64,000 nucleotides of DNA from VRUE01 sp963812335 (GTDB lineage Bacteria; Actinomycetota; Thermoleophilia; Solirubrobacterales; 70-9): contig CAWEUU010000006.1 in assembly GCA_963812335.1 (NCBI GenBank), forward strand, positions 66,972 to 130,971, written 5' to 3'. This document shows, one piece after another, positions 42,318 through 51,334 of the stretch (its first letter is position 1; the number at the start of each line of letters is the position of its first letter). The notes beneath the pieces were generated by a model, which saw only the letters and a list, made by a program, of their open reading frames with translations, searched no databases and was not told the origin of the DNA. The translations under genes and the position numbers were made by a program.

Positions 42318-44975
42318 ATGAATCGGCAGGCCAAGTACGTCTACGAGTTCTCCGAGGGCTCGAAGCAGATGCGCGAGCTGCTCGGCGGCAAGGGAGCCAA
42401 CATCGCTGAGATGGCGCGGCTCGGGCCGCCGATCGCCGTTCCCGGCGGGTTCACGGTGACGACTGAGGCCTGTGTCGCCTACCTCGATGCCGACGGCGGG
42501 GCCTTCCCGCCCGGGCTGGAGGGGCAGATCGACAGCGCGGTCGCGGCGCTCGAGGCCGAGACCGGCCGGCGGCTCGGCGACCCGGCCGATCCGCTGCTCG
42601 TCTCGGTCCGCTCCGGGGCGCGGGAGTCGATGCCCGGGATGATGGACACCGTGCTCAACCTCGGCCTCGGTGACGAGGCGGTCGGCGGGCTTGCCGCCCG
42701 CACCGGCAACGAGCGCTTCGCCTGGGACTCCTATCGCCGCTTTGTGCAGATGTTCGGCGATGTCGTCTGCGGGATCGACTCGATGCTCTTCGAGCGCGCG
42801 ATCCGGGGTCTCAAGGAGGAGCGCGGCGTCGCGCTCGACACCGAACTGGACGCCGCCGACCTGCGCCGCCTGAGCGGCGAGTTCAAGCGGATCTTCGCCG
42901 CTCAGACCGGCGAGGAGCTGCCGCAGGAGCCGCGCGCACAGCTGCTGCGCGCAATCGCCGCTGTGTTCGGCTCCTGGAACGGCGCCCGCGCGGTCGAGTA
43001 CCGCCGGCTCAACCGCATCCCCGACCAGTGGGGCACCGCGGTCAACGTGCAGCAGATGGTCTTCGGCAACAGGGGTGAGGGCTCGGGCTCGGGCGTCGCC
43101 TTCAGCCGCGACGAGATCACCGGCGAGCCGCGGCCGTCGGGCGACTTCCTGCTCAATGCCCAGGGCGAGGACGTCGTCTCGGGCACGCGCGACACCGCCG
43201 ACCTCGCCGAGATGGCCGCGCTGATGCCCGCCGCCCACGCGCAGCTGGTCGAGATCCTCGCTGCGCTCGAGCGCCACTTCGGCGACATGCAGGATGTCGA
43301 GTTCACGGTCGAGGAGGGGACCCTCTACATGCTGCAGGCGCGCTCCGCCAAGCGGCCGCCGCACGCGGCCGTGCGTGTCGCCGTCGACCTGGTCGCCGAG
43401 GGGATCCTCGACCGCGAGGGGGCGCTGGCACGGATCGACACCGTGAAGTTGGAGGCGCTGCTACACCCCTCTTTCGACCCGGCCTTCGAGGTCGATCCGC
43501 TGGCCCACGGGGTGCCGGCCTCGCCTGGCGCCGCGCGGGGCCGGATCGTCTTCAGCGCCGAGTCCGCGGTCGAGCGCGCAGCCGAGGGCGAGGACGTGAT
43601 CCTCGTCCGCCCATTCACCGAGGCCGACGACGTCGCCGGCTTCGACGCCGCCCGCGGCATCCTCACCTCGGAGGGGGGCAAGGCTTCGCACGCGGCGCTG
43701 GTCGCGCGCGGCATGGGGCGCCCATGTGTCTGCGGCGCCTCGGCGCTCGACATCGACCTCGAGGCGGGAGAGATGCGGGTCGGCGAAACGCTCCTGCGCG
43801 AGGGCGATGAGATCGCGATCGACGGCTCGACCGGGACGGTCGCCACCCAGGACGTGCCGCTCGTTCCCGCCGAGGTCGACGAGCACTTCCGGGTCGTGCT
43901 CGGCTGGTGTGACGAGCTGCGCCGGCTCGGCGTGCGCGCCAATGCCGACCGGCCTGAGGACGCGGCGACCGCGCGCCGCTTCGGCGCCGAGGGAGTCGGC
44001 CTATGCCGTACCGAGCACATGTTCCTCGGCGAGCGCCAGCCGAAGATGCAGGCGATGATCATGGCCGAGGATGAGGCCGCCCGACGGACGGCGCTGGCCG
44101 AGCTGGAGCCGCTGCAGCAGGCCGACTTCGAAGGGCTCTTCGCCGAGATGACGGGGCTGCCGGTGACGATTCGCCTGCTCGATCCGCCGTTGCATGAGTT
44201 CCTGCCCCGGGCCGAGGACCTGCTGGTGGAGATCGAGCGCCACCTCGCGAACTCCGGCGGCGAGCCGCCGCAGGAGCTGGAGCGCCAGCTGCACAGGGTG
44301 CGCCAGCTCGAGGAGTCGAACCCGATGCTGGGCACACGCGGGTGCCGGCTCGGCCTGCTGTACCCGGAGGTCTACGAGATGCAGGTGCGGGCGATTGTCG
44401 CCGCGGCCGTCGCCGTGCGCGAGCGCCTCGGCGAAGCGCCGCATCTGGAGGTGATGATCCCGCTGGTCGACTACGAGGGAGAGCTGGCGGCGATGCGCGC
44501 GCTGGTCGAGCGCACGGCGGCGGCGACCGCCGAGCGCCTCGGCGTCGAGCCTCCTGGCTTCCGCGTCGGCACGATGGTCGAGCTGCCGCGCGCCTGCCTG
44601 GTGGCCGAGCGGCTCGCGGCCGAGGCCGAGTTCTTCAGCTTCGGCACCAACGACCTCACCCAGACCGCGCTCGGCTTTTCCCGCGACGACTCCGAGGGGC
44701 GCTTCCTCGGCGAGTACCTGCGTCGCAGGATCGTCGACCGCAGTCCCTTCGAGACGATCGATGTCGACGGCGTCGGCGAGCTTGTCAGAACCGCGGTCGA
44801 GCGCGGCCGCCGCGGCCGGTCCGGCCTCGACCTTGGCATCTGCGGCGAGCACGGCGGCGACCCCGACAGCATCGCCTTCTTCCACGACGCCGGGCTGGAC
44901 TACGTCAGCTGCTCGCCCTTCAGGGTTCCGATCGCCCGCGTCGCCGCGGCTCAGGCCGCGATCGCCGCGGCCTGA
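42318..44975 (+). CDS. ppdK: Pyruvate, phosphate dikinase
   Basis: Reversibly converts pyruvate, ATP and phosphate to PEP, AMP and diphosphate. The 885-residue protein has the N-terminal ATP-grasp domain (LLGGKGANIAEMARLG), the phosphohistidine domain with His458 in TSEGGKASHAALVARGMGRPCV, and the PEP-binding barrel with GLCRTEHMF, FSFGTNDLTQTALGFSRDD and LGICGEHGGDPDS containing the catalytic Cys. ATG 42318 has GGAGG 5 bp upstream. No pyruvate-phosphate-dikinase regulatory gene is beside it. Confidence 0.96.
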   Translation: MNRQAKYVYEFSEGSKQMRELLGGKGANIAEMARLGPPIAVPGGFTVTTEACVAYLDADGGAFPPGLEGQIDSAVAALEAETGRRLGDPADPLLVSVRSGARESMPGMMDTVLNLGLGDEAVGGLAARTGNERFAWDSYRRFVQMFGDVVCGIDSMLFERAIRGLKEERGVALDTELDAADLRRLSGEFKRIFAAQTGEELPQEPRAQLLRAIAAVFGSWNGARAVEYRRLNRIPDQWGTAVNVQQMVFGNRGEGSGSGVAFSRDEITGEPRPSGDFLLNAQGEDVVSGTRDTADLAEMAALMPAAHAQLVEILAALERHFGDMQDVEFTVEEGTLYMLQARSAKRPPHAAVRVAVDLVAEGILDREGALARIDTVKLEALLHPSFDPAFEVDPLAHGVPASPGAARGRIVFSAESAVERAAEGEDVILVRPFTEADDVAGFDAARGILTSEGGKASHAALVARGMGRPCVCGASALDIDLEAGEMRVGETLLREGDEIAIDGSTGTVATQDVPLVPAEVDEHFRVVLGWCDELRRLGVRANADRPEDAATARRFGAEGVGLCRTEHMFLGERQPKMQAMIMAEDEAARRTALAELEPLQQADFEGLFAEMTGLPVTIRLLDPPLHEFLPRAEDLLVEIERHLANSGGEPPQELERQLHRVRQLEESNPMLGTRGCRLGLLYPEVYEMQVRAIVAAAVAVRERLGEAPHLEVMIPLVDYEGELAAMRALVERTAAATAERLGVEPPGFRVGTMVELPRACLVAERLAAEAEFFSFGTNDLTQTALGFSRDDSEGRFLGEYLRRRIVDRSPFETIDVDGVGELVRTAVERGRRGRSGLDLGICGEHGGDPDSIAFFHDAGLDYVSCSPFRVPIARVAAAQAAIAAA

Positions 44976-44989
44976 GCCCGGTCCCGGGG

Positions 44990-45610
44990 TCAGCTTTGTG
45001 AGCTGCCTGGGCGGTTCCGCACGGCGCCGCCGGCGACGAGAACGGCGAAGCCGATACCGGTCAGCAGCAGGGCGACGCCGATCACAATTCCGAATACCGA
45101 CAGCCTTTCCGCCATGTAGCTGGCGTTGAGCGCCGTCGCCAGCGCGGTCTCGGTGACCCACACTTCGCGCGTGCCGTTGTCGGCCGGCAGGCCGGATTCG
45201 CTGTCAATGACGGCGAACTCTTCGTTGTCGGTGCCACCGCCCGTGGCCAGCTCGCCCGCCGGCGTGTTGGGCTTGGCTTCGAAGCGGCCCATTTCGGCGT
45301 AGGTGTAGCCGCCGGTGGCCTCGAGCGCGTGGACCTGCATGTACTCGGCGAAGCAACGGGCGCTGTCGCCGTTGTCGACGTTCTCTCCGGCGACTTCGCA
45401 GTCGGGCAGCGAGACGTCCTTCAGGCCGGCGGCCTTGACTTCTTCCGCGACCATCGACGGTGTCATGTCGGGTGTGCCGACGATGCCCTGCTCCTTCAGT
45501 TCTGACTTCACGGTGTTGCGTCCGTCGGCGCCCATCACGACCGCGACGACGCCGAACACGATCAGCACGACTGCGGCGATGATTCCGCCAATCTCGAGAC
45601 CTTTGCGCAT
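44990..45610 (-). CDS. Two-helix membrane protein of unknown function
   Basis: 206 residues: an N-terminal helix (GGIIAAVVLIVFGVVAVVMG), an extracytoplasmic domain of about 130 residues with two cysteines (LPDCEVAG, ARCFAEYM) that could form a disulfide, and a C-terminal helix (FGIVIGVALLLTGIGFAVLV). A good AAAGGAAG ribosome binding site precedes ATG 45610. Similar proteins are widespread in actinobacteria without a known role. It is convergent with ppdK. The 127 bp between it and the next gene hold no recognisable gene. Confidence 0.7.
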   Translation of the reverse strand: MRKGLEIGGIIAAVVLIVFGVVAVVMGADGRNTVKSELKEQGIVGTPDMTPSMVAEEVKAAGLKDVSLPDCEVAGENVDNGDSARCFAEYMQVHALEATGGYTYAEMGRFEAKPNTPAGELATGGGTDNEEFAVIDSESGLPADNGTREVWVTETALATALNASYMAERLSVFGIVIGVALLLTGIGFAVLVAGGAVRNRPGSSQS

Positions 45611-45737
45611 CTGACTTCCTTTCCCCTGCCCCGATTACATGGATAGGTGCAGCGATCAGGCAGGCTCTCAACTACGCTTGGCGCTGCCTTCCGTGAAATG
45701 GTCTGAATCTGGCTGGGTAGAAACCCGAAGCGGGCGC

Positions 45738-46472
45738 TCAGCGCCGCGGGCCGGTCTCGCACGCGATCGAGTAGCCCCAGCCCGGCCCGCCGTCGCAGTG
45801 GTCGCGGCCTTCGCCGCCGTAGAGCTTGTCGGGGCTGGGCCCGCCGTAGAGCTGGTCTCTGCCGCCTTCGCCGTGGCAGCCGTCCTGGCCCGGTCCCATG
45901 ATGCAGATGTCGCGTCCAGGGCCGCCCCAGCAGCCGTCGCTGCCGGCACCGTGCTTGCAGTAGTCGTTGCCCGGGCCCCCGACGCAGTCGCTGTTGCGCT
46001 GGCCGGTGATGCAGATGTCGTCGCCGCCGCGGCCGACGCAGCGGTTGCGTTTGGCGCCTTCTGAGTAGCAGGTGTCGGCCTCGCCGCTGCCGATGAATTT
46101 GTCGGAGCCGTCGCCGAGGTGCACGGTGAGCGGCACGGGCAGCCGGTCGAGCACCTCGACGAAGTCGCCCGACGGGCCCATCCTCACTTCGACGCGCCCG
46201 GCGCCGCGCAGCGGGCAGACGGCGTGTCCGCGGTGAGCGAGCCGGCAGCCCTCCCCGGCGCGTCGCGCCATCCAGCCGTTGACGACGAGGTTGCGGCCGC
46301 GCACGCTCAACTCCAGGTGCGAGCCGGATGCGGCTCCGAGCACGACGACCTGGCCCTGCGGCGTGGCGGGCGCGCAGAAGAGCGCCAGCACCAGCGCAGC
46401 GGCCAACCCGATGACGGTCGCTGTCCCCCGAACAAAGATCGAGGGAAGAATAGAGGGTAGGTTTGACCGCAT
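45738..46472 (-). CDS. Secreted cysteine-rich RTX-like repeat protein
   Basis: A 244-residue exported protein. The signal sequence (GTATVIGLAAALVLALFCAP) is followed by a beta domain (about 45-120) and then nonapeptide-like repeats of the GGxGxDxx type, many ending in cysteine: GGDDICITG, GGPGNDYCKHG, GSDGCWGGPGRDICIMG, GQDGCHGEGGRDQLYGG and GGEGRDHCDGG. The aspartate-glycine loops suggest calcium binding in a beta-roll, with cross-linking by disulfides. The start codon ATG 46472 shares CATG with the divergent sensor kinase start. A later start would still keep the signal sequence. Confidence 0.75.
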   Translation of the reverse strand: MRSNLPSILPSIFVRGTATVIGLAAALVLALFCAPATPQGQVVVLGAASGSHLELSVRGRNLVVNGWMARRAGEGCRLAHRGHAVCPLRGAGRVEVRMGPSGDFVEVLDRLPVPLTVHLGDGSDKFIGSGEADTCYSEGAKRNRCVGRGGDDICITGQRNSDCVGGPGNDYCKHGAGSDGCWGGPGRDICIMGPGQDGCHGEGGRDQLYGGPSPDKLYGGEGRDHCDGGPGWGYSIACETGPRR

Positions 46473-48156
46473 GGCCCGCGACGTGCTCGACGAGCATCGC
46501 CTTCGCCGCCTGATCGACGTCGGCAGGGGGCTCGTCGCCCAGCTCGACCTCGAGACCGTGCTGCGCGAGGTCGTCGACGTCGCCCGGGAGCTGACCGGCG
46601 CGCGCTACGCCGCTCTCGGCATCCTCGACGAGGACCGGCACGAGCTCGAGCGCTTCATCTACGTCGGCATCGACGATCGCACGAGGGCGCGGATCGGCGA
46701 CCTGCCGCGGGGTCAGGGGGTGCTGGGGGAGCTGATCCGCAACCCGGCGCCGCTGCGCCTGCGCGAGGTCGGCGACCACCCCCGCTCCTTCGGGTTTCCC
46801 CCGGGACACCCGCCGATGCACAGCTTTCTCGGCGTGCCGATCGTCGTCCGCGGCCAGACCTACGGCAACCTCTACCTGACCGAGAAGGAGGGGGGCGATT
46901 TCGACGCCGCGGACGAGGAGGCGGCGACGATCCTCGCCGAATGGGCGGCGGTGACGATCTTCAACGTGCGCCTCTACAGCCAGTCCGAGGAGGAGCGGGG
47001 AGCGCTGGAGCGGGCTGTGCACGGCCTCGAGGCGACGACGGAGATCGCCCGTGCGGTCGGTGGCGAGACCGATCCCTCCCGCGTGCTGGAGACGATCGCC
47101 AAGCGGACGCGGGGGCTGGTCGGCGCCGGCTCGTTGCTGGTTCTGCTCGAGGACGGTGCAGGCTCCGAGGTGGTTGCTGCGGCCGGTGATTGCGGGAGCG
47201 CGCCGGTCGGCCGCCGGATCACGGTGGAGACCCCCTCCTCGCCTGCCGCCCTTCGCGCGGTGCGGGGTCTCGGAATTGAGGCGCGCGCCGCGCTGCTAGC
47301 TCCGCTCACCTTTCACGGCCGCGGGCTGGGGGCGATCGTGGCGCTCGACCGGCTCGAGGAAGGCCCCGACTTCTACCCCGAAGACGAGCGCATGCTGACC
47401 GCTGCCGCGGCCAGCGCCGCGACCGCGGTCGCAACCGTGCAGTCGGTCACCGAGGAGCGCCTGCGTCAGACGATGCTCACCGCCGAGCGCGAGCGGGCGC
47501 GTTGGGCGCGAGAGCTGCACGACTCTGTCCTGCAGGGCATCGGCTCGCGCCTCGTGATGCTCTCCGGGGCGCTGAAGAGCGGCGATCCGGAGCGCCTCGG
47601 GGCCGCGGTGGAGCAGGCGCTCGGCGACATGGCCGGCGACATCGACGACCTGCGCGTGCTGATCACCGAGTTGCGCCCGGCGACGCTCGATCAGCTAGGC
47701 CTGCGCGCCGCGCTCGAGGACCTTGCCGAGCGGGTCGGCCAGGGCGAGGAGATTGAGGTCGTCACCGAACTCCAGGTCGAGGCCGAGCGGCTCGAGCCGG
47801 AGTTGGAGACCGTCGTCTACCGGCTCGTCCAGGAGGCGCTGAACAACGTCGCCAAGCACGCCGGCGCAACGGCGGTTCGGCTTGAGGTGTGTAGCGAGGC
47901 CGACCGCCTCGACGTGCTCGTCGCCGACGACGGCTGCGGCTTTGACCCGGCGAGCGAGCGCGCCGGCTTCGGCCTGGCCGGGATGCGCGAGCGGATCGAG
48001 CTGGTCGGGGGGGAGCTGCAGATCGAGTCGCAGCCGGCGAGCGGCACCCGGGTGATGGCGAACGTGCCGCTTGCGGCGCCCGCGACCGGAGGCACCGGCT
48101 CAGGTCTCGAGCAGGCCGCGGGAGATCGCGCTGCGGACCAGCTCGGCCCTGGTTGA
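46471..48156 (+). CDS. GAF-GAF sensor histidine kinase (NarL/DevS type)
   Basis: A soluble 561-residue kinase. Two GAF domains (about 20-165 and 185-330) precede the HisKA_3 dimerisation domain with phosphoacceptor His in RWARELHDSVLQGIGSRL (about residue 350) and a HATPase domain (NNVAKHAGAT, DDGCGFD, GFGLAGMRERIE). The architecture resembles mycobacterial DevS/DosT. The first GAF lacks an evident heme-ligand His in this reading, but the fold alone cannot decide. The likely partner is the LuxR/NarL regulator encoded convergently, with which its 3' end overlaps by 57 bp. Confidence 0.9.
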   Translation: MARDVLDEHRLRRLIDVGRGLVAQLDLETVLREVVDVARELTGARYAALGILDEDRHELERFIYVGIDDRTRARIGDLPRGQGVLGELIRNPAPLRLREVGDHPRSFGFPPGHPPMHSFLGVPIVVRGQTYGNLYLTEKEGGDFDAADEEAATILAEWAAVTIFNVRLYSQSEEERGALERAVHGLEATTEIARAVGGETDPSRVLETIAKRTRGLVGAGSLLVLLEDGAGSEVVAAAGDCGSAPVGRRITVETPSSPAALRAVRGLGIEARAALLAPLTFHGRGLGAIVALDRLEEGPDFYPEDERMLTAAAASAATAVATVQSVTEERLRQTMLTAERERARWARELHDSVLQGIGSRLVMLSGALKSGDPERLGAAVEQALGDMAGDIDDLRVLITELRPATLDQLGLRAALEDLAERVGQGEEIEVVTELQVEAERLEPELETVVYRLVQEALNNVAKHAGATAVRLEVCSEADRLDVLVADDGCGFDPASERAGFGLAGMRERIELVGGELQIESQPASGTRVMANVPLAAPATGGTGSGLEQAAGDRAADQLGPG

Positions 48157-48729
48157 GACGCCGAGCTTTTGCTGAATGTGGGCGCGGTGGGTCTCGACCG
48201 TGCGCACGCTGATGTAGAGCTGCGCGGCGATCTCGGCGTTGGTGTGGCCGAGGGCGATCAAGCGCAGAACGCCCGTCTCCCGTTCGCTCAGGTCGGGGGC
48301 CGCGCTCTCCGGTTCGGCGGCGAGCTTCGCGCCCAGCGCCGGTTGCAGGTAGGTCTCGCCGGCGGCAGCCTTGCGCACCGCCCGCACCAGCTCGTCGGCG
48401 GCGGCCTCCTTGAGCACGTAGCCGAGCACCCCGAGTTGCAGTGCCTGGCGGGCGAAGGCCGGCCCCTGCTGCATCGTCAAGACGACTATCTGGGTCGCGG
48501 GCGAGGCCACGCGCATCTCGGGAATCGCCTCCAGGCTGGGCTTGCCGGGCATGTTGAGGTCGAGGATCAGCACGTCGGGCTTGTGCCCGCGCAGATAGCG
48601 GACCGCGTCCTCGGCTCCCTCCGCCTCGGCGACCACCTCGAAGCCCGGCTCCTCCTCGAGCAGCACGCGCAGGGCCCGGCGCACGACCGTGTGATCGTCG
48701 GCCAAAACGATCGAGATCCCCTCCGCCAT
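48100..48729 (-). CDS. NarL/LuxR-family response regulator
   Basis: A 209-residue regulator. The receiver domain has LADDHTVV, phosphoacceptor Asp in VLILDLNMPG and Lys in GYVLKEAAADEL. The C-terminal HTH is LSERETGVLRLIALGHTNAE followed by IAAQLYISVRTVETHRAHIQQKLG. ATG 48729 fits the family. It is convergent with, and overlaps the end of, the GAF kinase gene, its probable cognate sensor. The 229 bp upstream to 48958 hold no gene that I can support. Confidence 0.92.
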   Translation of the reverse strand: MAEGISIVLADDHTVVRRALRVLLEEEPGFEVVAEAEGAEDAVRYLRGHKPDVLILDLNMPGKPSLEAIPEMRVASPATQIVVLTMQQGPAFARQALQLGVLGYVLKEAAADELVRAVRKAAAGETYLQPALGAKLAAEPESAAPDLSERETGVLRLIALGHTNAEIAAQLYISVRTVETHRAHIQQKLGVSTRAELVRSAISRGLLET

Positions 48730-48958
48730 GCCGACGATCCTAGTCAGCCGAGTGGCCGACATCGAATTCCTGGAATGGAATGCGTGAGGCAGGGTATGAA
48801 GACGCTGCCGCAGTCGGGTGCAGATCTCGTTGTCGGACCTTCCGCGGGGGTCACCCGGCGAGCAATCGCCGCCGAGACACCCGCCCAAGCCGCGGCGAGG
48901 GTTACGGGACGCGAGCTTTGCCTGCCGGCCGGGTCTCGGCGACCGCTAGGGTCTGACC

Positions 48959-49144
48959 ATGGCCGTTCGACGTCGATCGCCGCGCAACCGCGCAAGCGAT
49001 CGGCTGACGCCCGGCGAACTGGCTGCCGTCGATGCGGTGGCCCGCGCGATGGACCTCGCCAACCTTTCCTCGAACACCTTCGAGGGGCTGCTGGGTCGTC
49101 TGGGCCTCTCGCGGTCCGCCGAGCCCCGATTGTCGGTGCCATGA
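48959..49144 (+). CDS. Small basic protein heading the sulfur operon
   Basis: 61 residues, MAVRRRSPRNRASDRLTPGE and then LAAVDAVARAMDLANLSSNT followed by FEGLLGRLGLSRSAEPRLSVP. It has a basic N-terminus and two predicted amphipathic helices. The stop overlaps the ATG of the SQR gene (ATGA), implying coupled translation. No family is recognised. It could be a small partner or a leader peptide. Confidence 0.5.
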   Translation: MAVRRRSPRNRASDRLTPGELAAVDAVARAMDLANLSSNTFEGLLGRLGLSRSAEPRLSVP

Positions 49145-50403
49145 GCCGCCGCATCGTCGTGATCGGCGCCGGGACCGGCGGAACGCTCGTCGCCAACCGC
49201 CTGTGCAGGCTCTATGGCGATGCCGCCCAGATCACCGTCGTCGACCGCGACGACCGGCACGTCTACCAACCCGGGCTGCTCTTCGTGCCCTTCGGCCTCG
49301 AGGAGCCGGAGGCGATCGTCCGCTCGCGCCGCGAGCAGCTGCGCGACGGGATCGAGTTCCGCCTGGCGGAGGTCGATCGGGTGGAGACCGCCGCCGACAC
49401 CGTGCACCTGGGCGACGGCTCGACGCTCTCCTACGACGTGCTGGTCGTCGCCAGCGGGGCGTCGCTCCTCTACGAGGAGACCGAGGGGCTGACCGGTCCC
49501 GGCTGGGGCGAGAGGACCTTCTCCTTCTACTCGCTCGAGGCGGCGACGGCGCTGCGGGACGCATTGCGCTCCTTCGACGAGGGCCGGCTGGTGGTGAACA
49601 TGATCGACCTGCCGATCAAGTGCCCCGTCGCGCCGCTCGAGTTCTGCTTCCTGGCGGACTGGTACCTGCGCAAGCGCGGGGTTCGCGAGAAGGTGGAGAT
49701 CACCTACGCGACGCCGCTCGATGCGGCTTTCACCAAGCCTGTGGCAGCCGAGCACCTCGCCGGGATGCTGGCGGAGAAGGACATCTGCCTGGAGGCGGAG
49801 TTCGCGACCGGCCAGGTCGACGGCGAGGGGGGCCGGCTGGTCAGCTGGGACGAGCGCGAGGTCCCCTTCGACCTGCTGGTCGCGATCCCGCTGCACGGCG
49901 GCGCCGGGTTCGTCTCGCGCTCGCCGGAGCTCGGTGACGAGCTGGGGTTCGTGCGGACCGACCACAACACGCTGCAGAGCAAGGCCGCCCCCAACGTGTT
50001 CGCGACCGGCGACGCCGCCAACCTGCCGACCTCCAAGGCGGGCTCGGCGGCGCACTTCGAGGGCGAGACCCTGACCGAGAACGTCCGGCGCTTCCTCGCC
50101 GGCGAAGAGGTCGAGGGCAGCTACGACGGGCACGTCAACTGCTTCATCGAGAGCGGCTTCCACAAGGCGCTGCTGATCGACTTCAACTACGAGGTGGAGC
50201 CGCTACCCGGCCGCTACCCGCGGCCTCGCCTGGGGCCGCTGCCCCTGCTGCGCGAGTCGCGCCTCAACCACCTCGGCAAGCTCGCCTTTCAGTCGTTCTA
50301 CTGGCATGTGATCCTGCCCGGCCGCGACGTGCCCGGCATCAGCGCCCGCATGTCGACGGCCGGCGGGCAATCGACCGCAAGCGCAGAAGGAGGCAGACGA
50401 TGA
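49141..50403 (+). CDS. Sulfide:quinone oxidoreductase-like FAD enzyme
   Basis: A 420-residue flavoprotein of the SQR/FCSD family. The FAD motif VVIGAGTGGTLVAN is at the N-terminus; Cys161 and Cys169 (IKCPVAPLEFC) are in the position of redox-active SQR cysteines; the second FAD motif is NVFATGDAANLPTSKAGSAAHFEG. The C-terminal region (HLGKLAFQSFYWHVILPGRD) is amphipathic, as in membrane-associated SQR. It probably oxidises sulfide, passing electrons to quinone and sulfur to a carrier. The downstream DsrC-like and DsrE-like genes support this. Confidence 0.85.
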   Translation: MSRRIVVIGAGTGGTLVANRLCRLYGDAAQITVVDRDDRHVYQPGLLFVPFGLEEPEAIVRSRREQLRDGIEFRLAEVDRVETAADTVHLGDGSTLSYDVLVVASGASLLYEETEGLTGPGWGERTFSFYSLEAATALRDALRSFDEGRLVVNMIDLPIKCPVAPLEFCFLADWYLRKRGVREKVEITYATPLDAAFTKPVAAEHLAGMLAEKDICLEAEFATGQVDGEGGRLVSWDEREVPFDLLVAIPLHGGAGFVSRSPELGDELGFVRTDHNTLQSKAAPNVFATGDAANLPTSKAGSAAHFEGETLTENVRRFLAGEEVEGSYDGHVNCFIESGFHKALLIDFNYEVEPLPGRYPRPRLGPLPLLRESRLNHLGKLAFQSFYWHVILPGRDVPGISARMSTAGGQSTASAEGGRR

Positions 50404-50717
50404 GCACCGTCACTTACGCCGGCACGCCGGTGGAGGTCGACTCCGAGGGCTTCCTAGAGCAGCCCGAGGACTGGAACGAGCAGATCGCGAAGCAGATAGC
50501 CGCGGAGAACGGAATCGAGCAGCTCACGGATCGGCACTGGCTGGTGATCAACTTCATGCGCCAGGCCTACCTGGAGGACGGCTCGGCACCCTCGATCCGG
50601 ACCCTTGGGAAGGCGTCGGGCGTGCCGATCAAGGAGCTCTACCAGCTGTTCCCGAAAGGCCCGGCGAAACTCGCGGCTAAGATCGCCGGAATCCCGAAGC
50701 CGCGCGGCTGCATCTAA
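50400..50717 (+). CDS. TusE/DsrC-family sulfur carrier with a single C-terminal cysteine
   Basis: A 105-residue protein with the DsrC fold (GFLEQPEDWNEQIAKQIAAE, LTDRHWLVINFMRQ) and the flexible C-terminal arm AAKIAGIPKPRGCI. Cys104 corresponds to CysA of DsrC. The second cysteine (position 93 in true DsrC) is Ala here, so it cannot form the intramolecular trisulfide used by dissimilatory sulfite reductase and is rather a persulfide carrier. It overlaps the SQR stop by ATGA. Confidence 0.9.
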   Translation: MSTVTYAGTPVEVDSEGFLEQPEDWNEQIAKQIAAENGIEQLTDRHWLVINFMRQAYLEDGSAPSIRTLGKASGVPIKELYQLFPKGPAKLAAKIAGIPKPRGCI

Positions 50718-50735
50718 GAGAGGGGCGAGTGCAAG

Positions 50736-51221
50736 ATGACCGATTCGCAGCAGCGGCCCGAGCCGATCGAGAAGGTCTCGATAATCATCTCCAAGGGCTC
50801 CCTGGAGGGCGTCTATCCGGGCCTGATCATGGCCAACGGAGCCCGCATGGAGGGGATCGAGGCGAACGTCTTCTTCACCTTCTTCGGGCTGGACGCGATC
50901 AACAAGGCCAAGCACGACCACGTCAAGGTGGCGACCGTCGGCAACCCGGGGCTGCACCTCGCGACCTGGGCGGGCGGCATGCCAGGGATGTCGGCGCTCG
51001 TCACCCACAAGCTCGCCCAGGAAATGGAGAAGCTCGACATCCCGCCGATCCCCGAGTTCGTCGAGATGATCGCCGACTCCGGCGCGCCGCTGTACGCGTG
51101 CAAGGCCTCGGTCGACCTCTTCGGCCTGAGCAAGGAGGACTTCATCCCCCAGGTCGAGGACGTGATCACCGTCGGCGAGTTCTACGGGCTCGCCGGGGGC
51201 GGGCAGATCATCTTCACCTAA
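50736..51221 (+). CDS. DsrE-like sulfurtransferase (DsrE2/peroxiredoxin-like family)
   Basis: 161 residues of the DsrE/DsrF/DrsH-like fold: VSIIISKGSLEGVYPGLIMA, EANVFFTFFGLDAINKAK, and a conserved cysteine in GAPLYACKASVDLFGL (about residue 125), the family's sulfur-accepting position. It is third in the SQR operon after 18 bp, with GAGAGGGGCGAG as ribosome binding region. It probably relays persulfide sulfur between SQR and the DsrC-like carrier. 51222-51334 holds no gene. Confidence 0.88.
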   Translation: MTDSQQRPEPIEKVSIIISKGSLEGVYPGLIMANGARMEGIEANVFFTFFGLDAINKAKHDHVKVATVGNPGLHLATWAGGMPGMSALVTHKLAQEMEKLDIPPIPEFVEMIADSGAPLYACKASVDLFGLSKEDFIPQVEDVITVGEFYGLAGGGQIIFT

Positions 51222-51334
51222 CCACCGCGCGCCAGCTCGGCCGCGGCCCGCTGGGCGTCGGGGAGGTCGCGCTCGGCCCCCGGCCCGAGGATGCGCCGCC
51301 AGAGCGGCGCCAGCGCACCGCTCTAGAATCGAAA

